Origin: JAKJGV01 sp964617565
GTDB lineage: Bacteria; Verrucomicrobiota; Kiritimatiellia; CAIQIC01; JAGNIJ01
Assembly: GCA_964617565.1 (NCBI GenBank)
Contig: CAZTYH010000009.1
Coordinates: 1 to 55,779 of the forward strand
Direction of reading: 5' to 3'
DNA: 55,779 nucleotides
Shown here in pieces: positions 25,685 to 34,573 of this stretch. Made by a program: the position numbers and the translations under genes. Positions within the stretch are counted from its first letter, which is position 1; each line of letters begins with the position of its first letter. Below the pieces are notes generated by a model that saw nothing but the letters and a program-made list of their open reading frames with translations, was not told the DNA's origin and did not search any database.

Positions 25685-26021
25685 GGAATCCCCTCCCCAG
25701 TCTTATGGATTGGCCGGGTACATTTGAGTAACGCTGTAACAGACAGCCCCCGCTGTTGTAAGAGCATTTCGTACCGATGGCAATGAGCCCTTTGCACGGG
25801 TTAATGGTTGCCCTAAACAGACGACATGGTCAAGAAATACTTGGCATTCAATGCTTTACCAATGAATATTTCCAATAAAATGGAGCTATGAAAAATGGCA
25901 TCCAGGAGTGCAACATGTATGAAATCAATGCCTTACGCCATTTTATCCGCAGATGTACATAAAATCAGGGCTGTGATATTTGTTGACAATAACGGCAATC
26001 ATTTACACAAATCAGTCGGAT
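25685..26021. other. 337-bp gene-free, AT-richer interval
   Basis: It lies between the plsC stop and the ispD start. It holds the ispD ribosome site, a 9-bp inverted repeat ATAAAATGG (about 25877) / CCATTTTAT (about 25939), and a 15-codon plus-strand frame near 25918 with an AGGAG before it. No convincing gene or RNA was recognised; the ispD promoter must be here. Confidence 0.5.
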
Positions 26022-26660
26022 TTACGGCCTTAGGATTGCAATGCGGGACATAACCAACTGCCCGATTTTCTCGTAACCTTCTCGCCCGACTCCCAATGCA
26101 TCAATCTCTTCCGGAGTAATAGGCGGGCCGTAAAAAACACGAACCTTTCCACGTTTCACCCGCTTTGCCCCTTTGGGAAATGCGGCGAAGCTGCCATCCA
26201 CGTAGGCCGGTACAACAGGAATGTGTGCCTTCGAAATGAGAAATCCTATCCCCCCTTTTGCCGGCTGCAGTTGGCCGTCCGGCGAGCGAGTGCCTTCCGG
26301 AAACAGGCCGAGGACTTTCCCTTCTTTGAGAACATTGAGCGCTTTCCGCATGGCTCCCACGTCCCCTCGCGTCCTGTCAATCGGCACACACTGAATTCCA
26401 TTCATGAACCAGCGACCAATTCTTGTCGAAAGAAGGGTGTCGCGTGCCATGAAATGAACAACACGATGACTCAAACTGAACGCAATGGCAGGCGGATCAA
26501 TATAGCTGACATGATTGGAAGCGATGATGCAGGCGCCTGTTGATGGCACATGATGGTTCCCATGCGTTTCAAACCGCTCCCACGCACGCAGAAAGATCCC
26601 AACGGCCCCCCTAGCCGCGTAATAGAACCAGTTCTTGAGGAAGGGTCGCTCGAATCTCAT
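26022..26660 (-). CDS. plsC: 1-acyl-sn-glycerol-3-phosphate acyltransferase
   Basis: 212 residues. Acyltransferase motifs are intact: I NHVSYID (NHx4D) in IIASNHVSYIDPPA, the middle Arg-containing block QCVPIDRTRGDVGAM, III LFPEGTRSPDGQL and IV HIPVVPAYVDG. It acylates lysophosphatidate to phosphatidate at the inner membrane; an N-terminal hydrophobic stretch (FYYAARGAVGIFL) would anchor it. Its start overlaps the end of cmk by 4 bp, an order (cmk-plsC) found in many bacteria. It is the last gene of the long trpS-to-plsC run. Confidence 0.93.
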   Translation of the reverse strand: MRFERPFLKNWFYYAARGAVGIFLRAWERFETHGNHHVPSTGACIIASNHVSYIDPPAIAFSLSHRVVHFMARDTLLSTRIGRWFMNGIQCVPIDRTRGDVGAMRKALNVLKEGKVLGLFPEGTRSPDGQLQPAKGGIGFLISKAHIPVVPAYVDGSFAAFPKGAKRVKRGKVRVFYGPPITPEEIDALGVGREGYEKIGQLVMSRIAILRP

Positions 26661-27352
26661 GCAGCGGGAACTCCAGCGCGCACGACATCCTCAATCAAAT
26701 CCACCACCTGTTCGATGCTCATTTGCGTCGTATTGATGACCCGCGCTCCCAGCGCGATTTGAAGCGGAGCCGTTTTACGCGTGCTGTCTTTCTGGTCACG
26801 CCGCTTCAGGGAATGCAGAACCTTTTTCACGTCGCCTTCCCCTTCCGTCCGCGCCAGCTCTTCCCATCGCCGCCTTGCGCGCTCCTCCGGATCGGCGTCC
26901 AGGTAAAACTTAAAAGGCGTATCGGGAAAAACGACCGTGCCGATGTCGCGCCCTTCCATGACGATATTGCCGAATCGCACCATGGAGCGAAGACGGTCCA
27001 CCATGAAAACGCGAACCTCGGGAATCGCCGCAACATCGCTTACGCTTTCGCGGACAGGCTCGGAACGTATCTGCTGGCCGGGGTCTTCCCCGTCAATCGT
27101 GAACGCCACGACCCGGTTCTCGACATAAAATTGGAGATCCATCCGGTTCATGACTTCGATCACCTGTTCGGGCTGCGTCACGTCAACCCCTTCGCGCAGC
27201 GCCTTCCAGGTCATACCCCGGTAAAGAGAACCCGAATCCACATATGTATAGGCCAGCTTCAGCGCCACCAGTTTCGATACCGTGGACTTGCCGGAGGCAG
27301 AGGGACCGTCAATTGCAACCGTACAGACTGAATCGTTATTCGACATGAGCAC
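26657..27352 (-). CDS. cmk: Cytidylate kinase
   Basis: 231 residues. Walker A is GPSASGKST near the N-terminus; the NMP-binding and lid features (DSGSLYRGMT, EGRDIGTVVFP, RARRRWEEL, RRDQKDSTR) are those of bacterial CMP kinase, which makes CDP from CMP and ATP for nucleotide and phospholipid synthesis. The GTG at 27352 has GAGGA six bases upstream; an ATG two codons later (27346) is the alternative. The start overlaps the end of aroA by about 11-17 bp, so aroA, cmk and plsC are tightly coupled. Confidence 0.95.
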   Translation of the reverse strand: MLMSNNDSVCTVAIDGPSASGKSTVSKLVALKLAYTYVDSGSLYRGMTWKALREGVDVTQPEQVIEVMNRMDLQFYVENRVVAFTIDGEDPGQQIRSEPVRESVSDVAAIPEVRVFMVDRLRSMVRFGNIVMEGRDIGTVVFPDTPFKFYLDADPEERARRRWEELARTEGEGDVKKVLHSLKRRDQKDSTRKTAPLQIALGARVINTTQMSIEQVVDLIEDVVRAGVPAA

Positions 27353-28661
27353 CCAACTTCCTCAAATCGTTCCAGAACGCAGGATAGGATGTATCCACAC
27401 AGGCAATATTGTTCACGACAACCGGACTCCCGGCATACAATCCAAGCACCGCCATGGACATGGCGATTCGGTGATCCCCATAGCTCCGCACAGCCGCTGA
27501 ACTTGCAAGTTCAGCAGGACCTTCGATTTCCATACCGTCCTCCACCTCCACTACCGGCACGCCGAGAAGCTGCAGATTGGCCACCATGCACGAAATCCGG
27601 TCCGACTCCTTGACACGCAATTCCTTGGCATCGCGAATCACGGTCTTGCCTTCCGCCAGCGCTCCCAGCACAGCCACCAGCGGAAGCTCATCAATCAACT
27701 TCGGAATCTCCTCGCCCTCCACGACGGTCCCTTTAAGCTCCGCGCCGCGAATGGTGACGTTTCCGATCGGTTCGCCTTCTTCTTTCGGATTCAGGATTTC
27801 AACATCCACCCCGGCGTTCATGCGCTTCAACACGTCAAGCAATGCTGCGCGGCGCGAATTGAGTCCGACATTCCGTATCGTCACGCTCCATCCGGGACGG
27901 CCGGCCACCGCACCCATTGCATAGGCGGCCGAAGAGAAATCGCCTGGGACCTGCCAGTTGTGCGCTTTAATATCCGGACCGCCCGGGCCAAAACCCTCCA
28001 GTTCAATACAAAGCCCTTCCACTTTGACGGGGATTCCCACCTCGCGCAGCAGGCGCTCCGTATGGTCGCGGGTCTCCATGGTCTCCACCACGAGCGTGCG
28101 CCCTTCGGCAAACAGAGTGGCCAACAGGATACAGGACTTCACCTGCGCCGACGCCACCGGCAAGGTGTAATGAATTCCCTTCAGTCCACCGCCATGAATT
28201 CGAATAGGAGCGCACCCGTTGGTCCCTAGCAATTCGATCCGTGCGCCCATCTGCTCCAAGGGTTCCTTGATGCGCAGCATGGGACGTGAACAAAGCGATT
28301 CGTCGCCGGTTAACTCAGCCGTGATCGGCAAACCCGCGATCAATCCCGTCAACAGGCGCATTCCCGTTCCCGAGTTCCCGAGGTTCAAGGTACTGACGGG
28401 TTCCAGAACTTTTCCACCCGTGCCCTGCACATGCAATACCGCATCATCTCCGGAAAAAACCCGAGCTCCCAAGGCTTCCATGGCACGAAGCGTGTTCAAG
28501 CAGTCCTCGCTCGCCAGGAAGTTGCGTATCGTCGAAGTACCCGACGCCATGCCGGAAAGCATCGCCACGCGGTGCGAAATACTCTTATCGCCCTGCACCT
28601 CGAGGCTGCCGCCCAGTTTCTTCGCCGGGTGTACCATCGCCGATTTGATCTTAACGCTCAT
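27336..28661 (-). CDS. aroA: 3-phosphoshikimate 1-carboxyvinyltransferase (EPSP synthase)
   Basis: 441 residues from the ATG at 28661, which sits in the last codons of tyrA with GGGGGCGGA just before it. The two-domain fold is clear: GDKSISHRVAML (phosphoenolpyruvate and shikimate-3-phosphate binding), LGNSGTGMRLL, GDESLCSRPM, and the C-terminal KESDRIS and YGDHRIAMS. It transfers the enolpyruvyl group of PEP to shikimate-3-phosphate, the sixth step of the common aromatic pathway. It lies between tyrA and cmk in one operon with other aromatic genes. Confidence 0.96.
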   Translation of the reverse strand: MSVKIKSAMVHPAKKLGGSLEVQGDKSISHRVAMLSGMASGTSTIRNFLASEDCLNTLRAMEALGARVFSGDDAVLHVQGTGGKVLEPVSTLNLGNSGTGMRLLTGLIAGLPITAELTGDESLCSRPMLRIKEPLEQMGARIELLGTNGCAPIRIHGGGLKGIHYTLPVASAQVKSCILLATLFAEGRTLVVETMETRDHTERLLREVGIPVKVEGLCIELEGFGPGGPDIKAHNWQVPGDFSSAAYAMGAVAGRPGWSVTIRNVGLNSRRAALLDVLKRMNAGVDVEILNPKEEGEPIGNVTIRGAELKGTVVEGEEIPKLIDELPLVAVLGALAEGKTVIRDAKELRVKESDRISCMVANLQLLGVPVVEVEDGMEIEGPAELASSAAVRSYGDHRIAMSMAVLGLYAGSPVVVNNIACVDTSYPAFWNDLRKLGAHVE

Positions 28662-29559
28662 TTCCGCCCCCATTCTCATCCGGATTCGCGCCGCGCATCA
28701 ATGATCTCCGTTTCGCGCGCGCGTCTTCAAGAAAACTCAGTATATCCTCGGACCGGCTTCGGGCCACAATCTCTCGAAGCCGCCCTAATTCCACGCCGAA
28801 AGCTTCAAGTTCGGCTTCAATAGAATGCCTGTTGCTGAAGAGAATGTCATGCCAAACAGGCGGCGATCCTTCAGCAATTCGCGTCGCATCCCGAAACCCG
28901 CTCCCACAAAACTGTCCTGTTTCTGCGGGATCCCCTTCCCGTGCCACCGTGCGGGCAAGCAGCGCGGAAACCAAGTGCGCGAGATGGCTGGTTCTCGCCA
29001 TGATACGGTCATGCTCTTCCGCGCTCATGATCCGAACCCGCGCGCCAAGCCCGCGCCAGAATGCGGTCACTTCATCCTCCAACCACGCGCTTCGCTCACG
29101 CCCCGGCGTCACCACTACCACGGCGCCCTCGTAAAGATCGGCCCGGGATGCGGACAGCCCCTGCTGTTCCGAGCCCGCGATGGGATGGCTTCCGATGTAT
29201 GCCGCCCCCGTGCCCTGCAAAAGCGGCTCAATCCGCGCATCCAACTCCGCCTTGGTGCTTCCGACATCGGTCACAATACAGCGGTGGCGAAGATGCCGGC
29301 GACACGACATGACGAGTTCCGGCATCGCGAAAATCGGAACGCATAACACGACCAGATCCGCATCGGCCACCGCCTTCTCCGGCACGTCATAGATTGCATC
29401 CACTGCCCCCAATCGAAGCGCCTCGTCGCGCGTCTCGGCCCGCCGGGCATATCCCGATACGCGTCCGGTGAAACCCCGCGACTTGAGCGCAAGACCGAGA
29501 GAGCCTCCCATCAAACCCAACCCCATGACGGCGACATTTTTCATAAAAGATTCCGTCAC
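28651..29559 (-). CDS. tyrA: Prephenate dehydrogenase
   Basis: 302 residues from a GTG at 29559 that overlaps the aroF stop by 4 bp (GTGA); the ATG at 29544 is an equally plausible start (MKNVAVMGLGLMGGSLG). The NAD(P) loop GLGLMGGS, the GSHPIAGSEQQG motif with catalytic His, and the helical dimer domain (RTSHLAHLVSALLA) identify it. It oxidises prephenate (or arogenate) in tyrosine synthesis. No ACT domain is attached, so feedback control, if any, uses another site. Confidence 0.94.
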   Translation of the reverse strand: MTESFMKNVAVMGLGLMGGSLGLALKSRGFTGRVSGYARRAETRDEALRLGAVDAIYDVPEKAVADADLVVLCVPIFAMPELVMSCRRHLRHRCIVTDVGSTKAELDARIEPLLQGTGAAYIGSHPIAGSEQQGLSASRADLYEGAVVVVTPGRERSAWLEDEVTAFWRGLGARVRIMSAEEHDRIMARTSHLAHLVSALLARTVAREGDPAETGQFCGSGFRDATRIAEGSPPVWHDILFSNRHSIEAELEAFGVELGRLREIVARSRSEDILSFLEDARAKRRSLMRGANPDENGGGNER

Positions 29560-30590
29560 ATCGAACGGCCTACCGCCTGCGCGATTCCGCGCAATTCCGT
29601 CATCATGCGCTCGAATTTCCCGGGAAGAAGGGCCTGCCCTCCATCCGAAAGCGCTTCCTCAGGCCTTGGATGCACTTCCACCATGATGCCGTCCGCCCCG
29701 GCCGCCACTCCGGCGCGCGCCAACGGCGTGACCATATCCCAACGCCCCGCCGCATGGCTCGGATCCACCATGACCGGAAGATGGCTCTCCTTCCGCAATA
29801 CGGGAACCGCGCTGATGTCCAGCGTGTTGCGCGTGGCCTTTTCAAACGTCCGGATCCCGCGCTCGCACAGAACAACCTGCGCGTTGCCCTCGTTGAGGAC
29901 ATACTCCGCGCTCATCAGAAGTTCCTCGATGGTTCCCGATATGCCGCGCTTAATCAACACGGGCTTGTTGCAGCGGCCCACCGCCTTCAGCAAATTGAAG
30001 TTCTGCGTGTTGCGCGCGCCGATCTGCAGCACGTCCGCAACCTCCGCCACCATTTCCACATCTCTCGTGTCCATGACTTCCGTAACGATCGGAATCCCGA
30101 CCTCGCGCCTCACTTCCGCCAGCAACCGCAAGCCCTCGACTCCCAGCCCCTGGAAGGCATACGGCGAAGTGCGGGGCTTGAATGCACCCGCGCGAAAAAG
30201 TTTTGCACCCGCCTTCTTCAGGAACGCGGCCATCTCGAACAGCATGTCCCGCGTCTCCACCGAACAGGGCCCGGCCACCACCACCATGTCGCGCCCGCCT
30301 ATTTCCACCTGCGCTTCGCCCGGCTTGACCGCCGGCAACTTGATGCGCGTGCGATCCGCATGAAATTCGGCGCTGGCCAGCTTGTACGGCTTCAATACCG
30401 ACATCACATGATCCACGCCCGGAAACACTTCAAGCGGTCGTCCGCGAATGACCCGCTCGTCGCCGATCACGCCAATGATGCTCCGCTCCGTCCCGCGACT
30501 GAGATTCGGAGTCAACCCCCATTCGCGAATCGTCCCGACGATATGGTTGATCTGTTCATCCGTTGCGTCTCTCTTGAGTACGATAATCAT
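29556..30590 (-). CDS. aroF: 3-deoxy-7-phosphoheptulonate (DAHP) synthase, type I-beta with N-terminal regulatory domain
   Basis: 344 residues. The catalytic barrel starts near 95 with VVVAGPCSVE, followed by GAFKPRTSPYAFQGLG, QIGARNTQNF, LIKRG, LCERGIRTF and DPSHAAGRWD; these bind PEP, erythrose-4-phosphate and the metal. The first 70 residues (MIIVLKRDATDEQINHIV) form the ferredoxin-like domain known from the Thermotoga enzyme, which mediates inhibition by Tyr and Phe. It commits carbon to the aromatic pathway. It is flanked by hisC and tyrA in one operon. Confidence 0.96.
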   Translation of the reverse strand: MIIVLKRDATDEQINHIVGTIREWGLTPNLSRGTERSIIGVIGDERVIRGRPLEVFPGVDHVMSVLKPYKLASAEFHADRTRIKLPAVKPGEAQVEIGGRDMVVVAGPCSVETRDMLFEMAAFLKKAGAKLFRAGAFKPRTSPYAFQGLGVEGLRLLAEVRREVGIPIVTEVMDTRDVEMVAEVADVLQIGARNTQNFNLLKAVGRCNKPVLIKRGISGTIEELLMSAEYVLNEGNAQVVLCERGIRTFEKATRNTLDISAVPVLRKESHLPVMVDPSHAAGRWDMVTPLARAGVAAGADGIMVEVHPRPEEALSDGGQALLPGKFERMMTELRGIAQAVGRSM

Positions 30591-30591
30591 T

Positions 30592-31698
30592 TCAGTTTCT
30601 TCTTTCCGCGAGCACGGCCTTCAGCGCCTCGATGAAACGCCTGTTCTCCTCCGCAAGACCGATCGTCACCCGCACGTAATCCGGCAAGCCGTATCCATCC
30701 ATCGGGCGGACAATCACTTTTTTCCGTTGCAGCGCCTGGAACACTTCCCGGCCCCGCCCCACCTTGACCAGCATGAAATTTGCCACCGACGGCACGAACT
30801 CGAGTCCCATCTTCCCGAACTCGTCCTCTAAATAGCGCAGGCCCTCCGACACCAGGGTGCGCGTCTTCAATACGAACGCGTCGTCGTCCAGCGCCGCGAT
30901 CGCCGCGACCTGCCCTATGGCGTTTACATTGAACGGTTGCCTCACCCGGTGAAGAAGGTCAATGCCCTCCCGGGGCGCGATCGCGTAGCCGACACGCAGC
31001 CCTGCCAGGCCGTACGTCTTTGAAAACGTCCGCAGCACGAAGACATGCTTTCCTTCGCGAACGTAGCGCAGGGTATCGGGCTGTTGCGCTTCAGGCAGCA
31101 GCTCGATGTAAGCTTCATCGAACACAACCACAACGTGTTCCGGCACACGTTCCATGAACCGGGCAATTTCGTTATCCCCCAGCATTGTGCCCGTCGGATT
31201 GTTCGGATTGCTGATGAAAACGATCTGCGTTTCAGGCGTGATCGCCTCCAGCATTGCGTCCAGGTCGTGCGTAAAATCCTTCATCGGCACCATGATCGTG
31301 TCCGCCTGCAGGCTGGAGGCCACGAGCTTGTAGACGATGAAAGCCCCGTTAGCCATGACGATATTCCGGCCCGGCGCGAGGAACACATGCCCGAGGAGCT
31401 CGATCACCTCGTTGCTGCCGTTGGCCACAAGCAGCTCCTCCATGCGCACCCCGAGCTTCTGCGCAAGCCGCTGCCGCAGGTAAAAGCAACCGCCGTCCGG
31501 GTAAAGATGCATCTGCGACAGGCTTTTCTTCATGGCCTCCAAGGCCAGCGGAGACGGGCCCAACGCGTTCTCGTTGGACGCCACTTTCACGATCTCGTCG
31601 CTGTTCGCAAAACCCAGTTCGCGCGCCACCTCTTCAATCGGCCGGCCCGGCTCGTAGATCGCCAGGTCGTGCACCCACTTGTTGGCTTTGTGCTTCAT
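30592..31698 (-). CDS. hisC: Histidinol-phosphate/aromatic aminotransferase (HisC family)
   Basis: 368 residues, fold-type I PLP enzyme. The cofactor Lys227 is in RTFSKTYGLAGLRVGY; ISNPNNPTG, the Asp/Tyr pair FDEAYIEL and an Arg in the C-terminal YVRVTIG bind PLP and substrate. By sequence it is of the HisC group. No histidine genes are nearby; it sits between pheA and aroF, as in the hisHb-tyrA-aroF supraoperons, so a main or second role in Phe/Tyr transamination is likely. It is 2 bp from aroF. Confidence 0.9.
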   Translation of the reverse strand: MKHKANKWVHDLAIYEPGRPIEEVARELGFANSDEIVKVASNENALGPSPLALEAMKKSLSQMHLYPDGGCFYLRQRLAQKLGVRMEELLVANGSNEVIELLGHVFLAPGRNIVMANGAFIVYKLVASSLQADTIMVPMKDFTHDLDAMLEAITPETQIVFISNPNNPTGTMLGDNEIARFMERVPEHVVVVFDEAYIELLPEAQQPDTLRYVREGKHVFVLRTFSKTYGLAGLRVGYAIAPREGIDLLHRVRQPFNVNAIGQVAAIAALDDDAFVLKTRTLVSEGLRYLEDEFGKMGLEFVPSVANFMLVKVGRGREVFQALQRKKVIVRPMDGYGLPDYVRVTIGLAEENRRFIEALKAVLAERRN

Positions 31699-31723
31699 GA
31701 CTTACATCTCCCGCTTCGCAAGC

Positions 31724-32797
31724 TCACGCATCCTGGTCCTGGGCTCGCGGATACGCGCCCAAAATAGTCATTAACGTGCAGTGTTCCGACATTTCTTCAA
31801 GGGCCTTTTTGACTTGAGGCTCATTCGCGTGACCTTCCACATCCACGAAGAAATAATACTCCCACGCCTTCGCCTTGCTCGGCCGGCTTTCGATCTTGCT
31901 CATATTGATGTTGTATTTCTTGAACGTCGAGAGCGAGTCGTACAGCGCGCCCACGCGATGTTTCACCGCGAAGAAGATCGAGGTCTTGTCGCGGCCCGTC
32001 GGGGGCCCGTAATTCCGACCGATCACGAGAAACCGCGTTGTGTTGCCGCCCATGTCCTGGATGTCCTCGGCCAGAATGTTCAGACCATACAGTTCGGCTG
32101 CAAGCGCGCTTGCAATCGCGCCGCTGTCCTGCTCGCCCGCCGCCATTTCCGCGCCGCGCGCCGTGCTGGACACCGAAACGAGGTCCACGCCCTGCATATT
32201 CTCATGCAGCCATCTCCGGCTCTGGCCGAAGACTTCCGGCTTGCTGTATAACCGGCGGATCTTCTCGCGCGGCACCGCCGCCATGACGTGGTGCGAAATG
32301 GGCAGGTAAATTTCCGCGCAGATTTTGAGCCGCGTATCCGTGAACTCATCCAGCGTATGCGTCACCGCGCCGTCTGTCGAATTTTCGATGGGAACCACGC
32401 CGTAATCCGCCGCCTTTTTCTCCACGGCTTCGAACACATCTCCGATTGTCTCAGCGGGCACGTAACCGACGCTGCCTCCGAAGCGGCTCCGCGCCGCCTG
32501 GTGAGTGAAAGTCGCCTGCGGACCGAGATAGGCCACCACCGTCTTGCGCTGAAGCGAAAGCGCGGCGGACATGATCTCACGATAAATCGCCTCCACGGAA
32601 CCGGCTGACAGCGGCCCTTCGTTGCGCTCCCGCAAACGGTCGAGGACCGCCCGCTCGCGCGCAGGAACAAACACTTCCCCGGCGTCCGCATCTTTTAACT
32701 TACCGATCTCCAGCGCAATTTTTGTACGCTCGTTCAGGAGGCGCACCAGCTCATCATCCAGCGCATCCACCTTTTTTCTCAATTCATCCAGATTCAT
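31724..32797 (-). CDS. pheA: Bifunctional chorismate mutase/prephenate dehydratase (P-protein)
   Basis: 357 residues. The start at 32797 is set by GGGAGGGA and by the usual N-terminus MNLDELRKKVDALDDELVRL of the AroQ chorismate mutase domain (1-85). The dehydratase domain (about 90-275) has GPQATFTHQAA, PIENSTDGAV and the catalytic TTRF motif (GGNTTRFLVIG). The ACT domain (280-357) has KIESRPS for phenylalanine feedback. It converts chorismate to prephenate and on to phenylpyruvate. Upstream it follows scpB, downstream hisC. Confidence 0.96.
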   Translation of the reverse strand: MNLDELRKKVDALDDELVRLLNERTKIALEIGKLKDADAGEVFVPARERAVLDRLRERNEGPLSAGSVEAIYREIMSAALSLQRKTVVAYLGPQATFTHQAARSRFGGSVGYVPAETIGDVFEAVEKKAADYGVVPIENSTDGAVTHTLDEFTDTRLKICAEIYLPISHHVMAAVPREKIRRLYSKPEVFGQSRRWLHENMQGVDLVSVSSTARGAEMAAGEQDSGAIASALAAELYGLNILAEDIQDMGGNTTRFLVIGRNYGPPTGRDKTSIFFAVKHRVGALYDSLSTFKKYNINMSKIESRPSKAKAWEYYFFVDVEGHANEPQVKKALEEMSEHCTLMTILGAYPRAQDQDA

Positions 32798-32845
32798 CCG
32801 GGATCCCTCCCCGTGACAAAGACTCAACGACAAAAAGCGTGATGA

Positions 32846-33712
32846 TCAGCCGTCCCGCTCCTCTTCGTCATCCTCCTCGTCGTCATCCTCCTCGTCGTCC
32901 TCTTCATCTTCGTCGTCGTACTCTTCCTCGTCGTCCTCGTACGCATCTTCTCTCGCGGATTCACCGGGCAAAGTGTCCCCGGCATTCTCCGCATCAACGC
33001 CTCCTGCGACTGGCTCCTCTTCCGCGGCAAAGACTTCTTCCTGGGCCGCGGCGCTCTCCGCATCCGTGCCCTCGCCCCCCCCACCCTCGGCGGCGGCCTT
33101 CTTTGCGGCTTCATCGCGGCGGATCTTCTCGTCCTCCATGCGGCGCAGTTCCTCGATACCGGGAAGATCTTCCAGATTTCTCAATCCAAAATGCTCCAGG
33201 AAGCGCTGCGTGGTCCCGAACTGCCACGGACGTCCCGGCAGTTCGCTGCGGCCCACGATCCGGATCAACTGCATTTCCAGCAGGTTGCGGATGATCTGAT
33301 CCACCGCGACACCACGCACAGACTCAATCTCCGATCTCATACAGGGCTGCCGATACGCAATGATCGCCAGCGTTTCCAACGCAGGCCGCGAAAGACGGCT
33401 CGGGCGCCCGCGCGCCAGCAGGTGCCGCAACCATGGACCGCACGCCACATCGTTTTCGAGGCGGAACCCATTGGCCACCTCGCTCACGTGCAACCCCACA
33501 CGCTTCTCCGCAAGATCCGTTTTGAGCTCGTTCAGCGCATCGCGAATGTTCGTCTCTGTCGCTCCGGCGAAATCCTTAGTCTTGCCGCCCCAAGTCTCGG
33601 CCACCTGCTGTAACACGCGTCGAATTTCCGCAGCCGACAAAGGGGTCTTTGCCCCGAACAGCAACGCGCCGATGATCTGCTTCAACTCGGGTAATACTTC
33701 AATATCGCTCAT
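32846..33712 (-). CDS. scpB: Segregation and condensation protein B, with long acidic C-terminal tail
   Basis: 288 residues. Start ATG 33712 has GGAG eight bases upstream. Two winged-helix domains fill residues 1-195 (LLFGAKTPLSAAEIRRVL; LSRPALETLAIIAYRQP, a family signature; RGVAVDQIIRNLLEM; TTQRFLEHFGL). With ScpA it binds the SMC ATPase and bridges its heads for chromosome organisation. The last roughly 85 residues are a low-complexity tail, first Ala/Gly/Glu, then almost only Asp and Glu, which is much longer than in most ScpB proteins. It follows scpA by 34 bp. Confidence 0.95.
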   Translation of the reverse strand: MSDIEVLPELKQIIGALLFGAKTPLSAAEIRRVLQQVAETWGGKTKDFAGATETNIRDALNELKTDLAEKRVGLHVSEVANGFRLENDVACGPWLRHLLARGRPSRLSRPALETLAIIAYRQPCMRSEIESVRGVAVDQIIRNLLEMQLIRIVGRSELPGRPWQFGTTQRFLEHFGLRNLEDLPGIEELRRMEDEKIRRDEAAKKAAAEGGGGEGTDAESAAAQEEVFAAEEEPVAGGVDAENAGDTLPGESAREDAYEDDEEEYDDEDEEDDEEDDDEEDDEEERDG

Positions 33713-33746
33713 CGAAATCACTCCGGCCGCTCAAGCGCGGCGAGGC

Positions 33747-34478
33747 TCAGGTTTCCACGCGAACAATAACAATATCTCCAAAAGAGGCTTCCTGTCGCGC
33801 CACAATCTGCTTCAACCGGATCAGCTCCAGTATCGCCAGAAAAGTGCATACGATCTCAGCGCGCGAGGCCATCCCCGAAAAAAGGCTGCCGAAGGTCACC
33901 CGGTCCTGCGTTTCCAGGGTTTTGACCACCGTCTCAATCTTCTCAGCCACCGTGACATGTTCGGCGAAAATTTCCCGCAACTCCTCCGTTTTCACCTTCT
34001 TCAGCACTTCGCTGAAAGCGGTGATGAGATCGAAAATGCTCACGTCATGCAGCGAAACATCGCTTTCGGGGCCCAGCTTCGCCGTATCGCTGCCGCGCAT
34101 GAAGACATCCTGCTGGCGCTCTTCAAGTCCCTCGAGGTGCAACGCGGCGTCCTTGAACTTCTTGTATTCGACCAGCTGGCGGATGAGATCCCACCGCGGA
34201 TCCTCCTCCTCTTCCTCTTCCATCTCCGTCCGTTCCTCGGGCGGCAGGAGCATCCGGCTCTTGATCATCATCAGCGTCGCGGCCATCACGAGAAACTCAC
34301 CCGCGATGTTCAGGTCCAGCATGCGCATCAGGTCTATGTACTGCATGTACTGGTTCGTGATCCGCTCGATCGGGATATCGTAAATGTCGAGCTCGTCCTT
34401 CTTGATCAGGTACAACAACAGATCGAGCGGGCCCTCGAACACTTCCAACTGAACTTTGTATTCTTCTTGTGAGGTCAT
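33747..34478 (-). CDS. scpA: Segregation and condensation protein A (kleisin)
   Basis: 243 residues. The N-terminus YKVQLEVFEGPLDLLLYLIK and DIYDIPIERITNQYMQYI is the kleisin part that binds SMC; MAATLMMIKSRMLLPPEE is the helix for ScpB; an acidic linker and a C-terminal winged helix (VCTFLAILELIRLKQI) follow. The ATG at 34478 (MTSQEEY) fits the family start but lacks a good ribosome site; a GTG 15 bases upstream is possible. The gene is separated from trpS by 95 bp carrying the heptamer repeat at 34513-34568. Confidence 0.94.
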   Translation of the reverse strand: MTSQEEYKVQLEVFEGPLDLLLYLIKKDELDIYDIPIERITNQYMQYIDLMRMLDLNIAGEFLVMAATLMMIKSRMLLPPEERTEMEEEEEEDPRWDLIRQLVEYKKFKDAALHLEGLEERQQDVFMRGSDTAKLGPESDVSLHDVSIFDLITAFSEVLKKVKTEELREIFAEHVTVAEKIETVVKTLETQDRVTFGSLFSGMASRAEIVCTFLAILELIRLKQIVARQEASFGDIVIVRVET

Positions 34479-34512
34479 GGACAAAAATACCACTTGGTTA
34501 ATGCAAAACGGA

Positions 34513-34568
34513 TTCCGTATTCAGCGTTCAACGTTCGATGTTCTGTGTTCTGTGTTCTGTGTTCGGCT
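34513..34568. repeat. Degenerate heptamer array, eight TTCNNNN units
   Basis: Eight consecutive 7-bp units start with TTC: TTCCGTA, TTCAGCG, TTCAACG, TTCGATG, three times TTCTGTG, then TTCGGCT. The triplet is invariant while the other four bases vary. The array lies between the trpS stop and scpA start. Confidence 0.85.
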
Positions 34569-34573
34569 CCGCC

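Noticed and set aside
25918..25965. 15-codon plus-strand ORF with AGGAG, and a TTGACA at about 25983
   Set aside because: No plus-strand gene follows; the next gene on that side ends on the minus strand, so a leader peptide or promoter there has nothing to serve.
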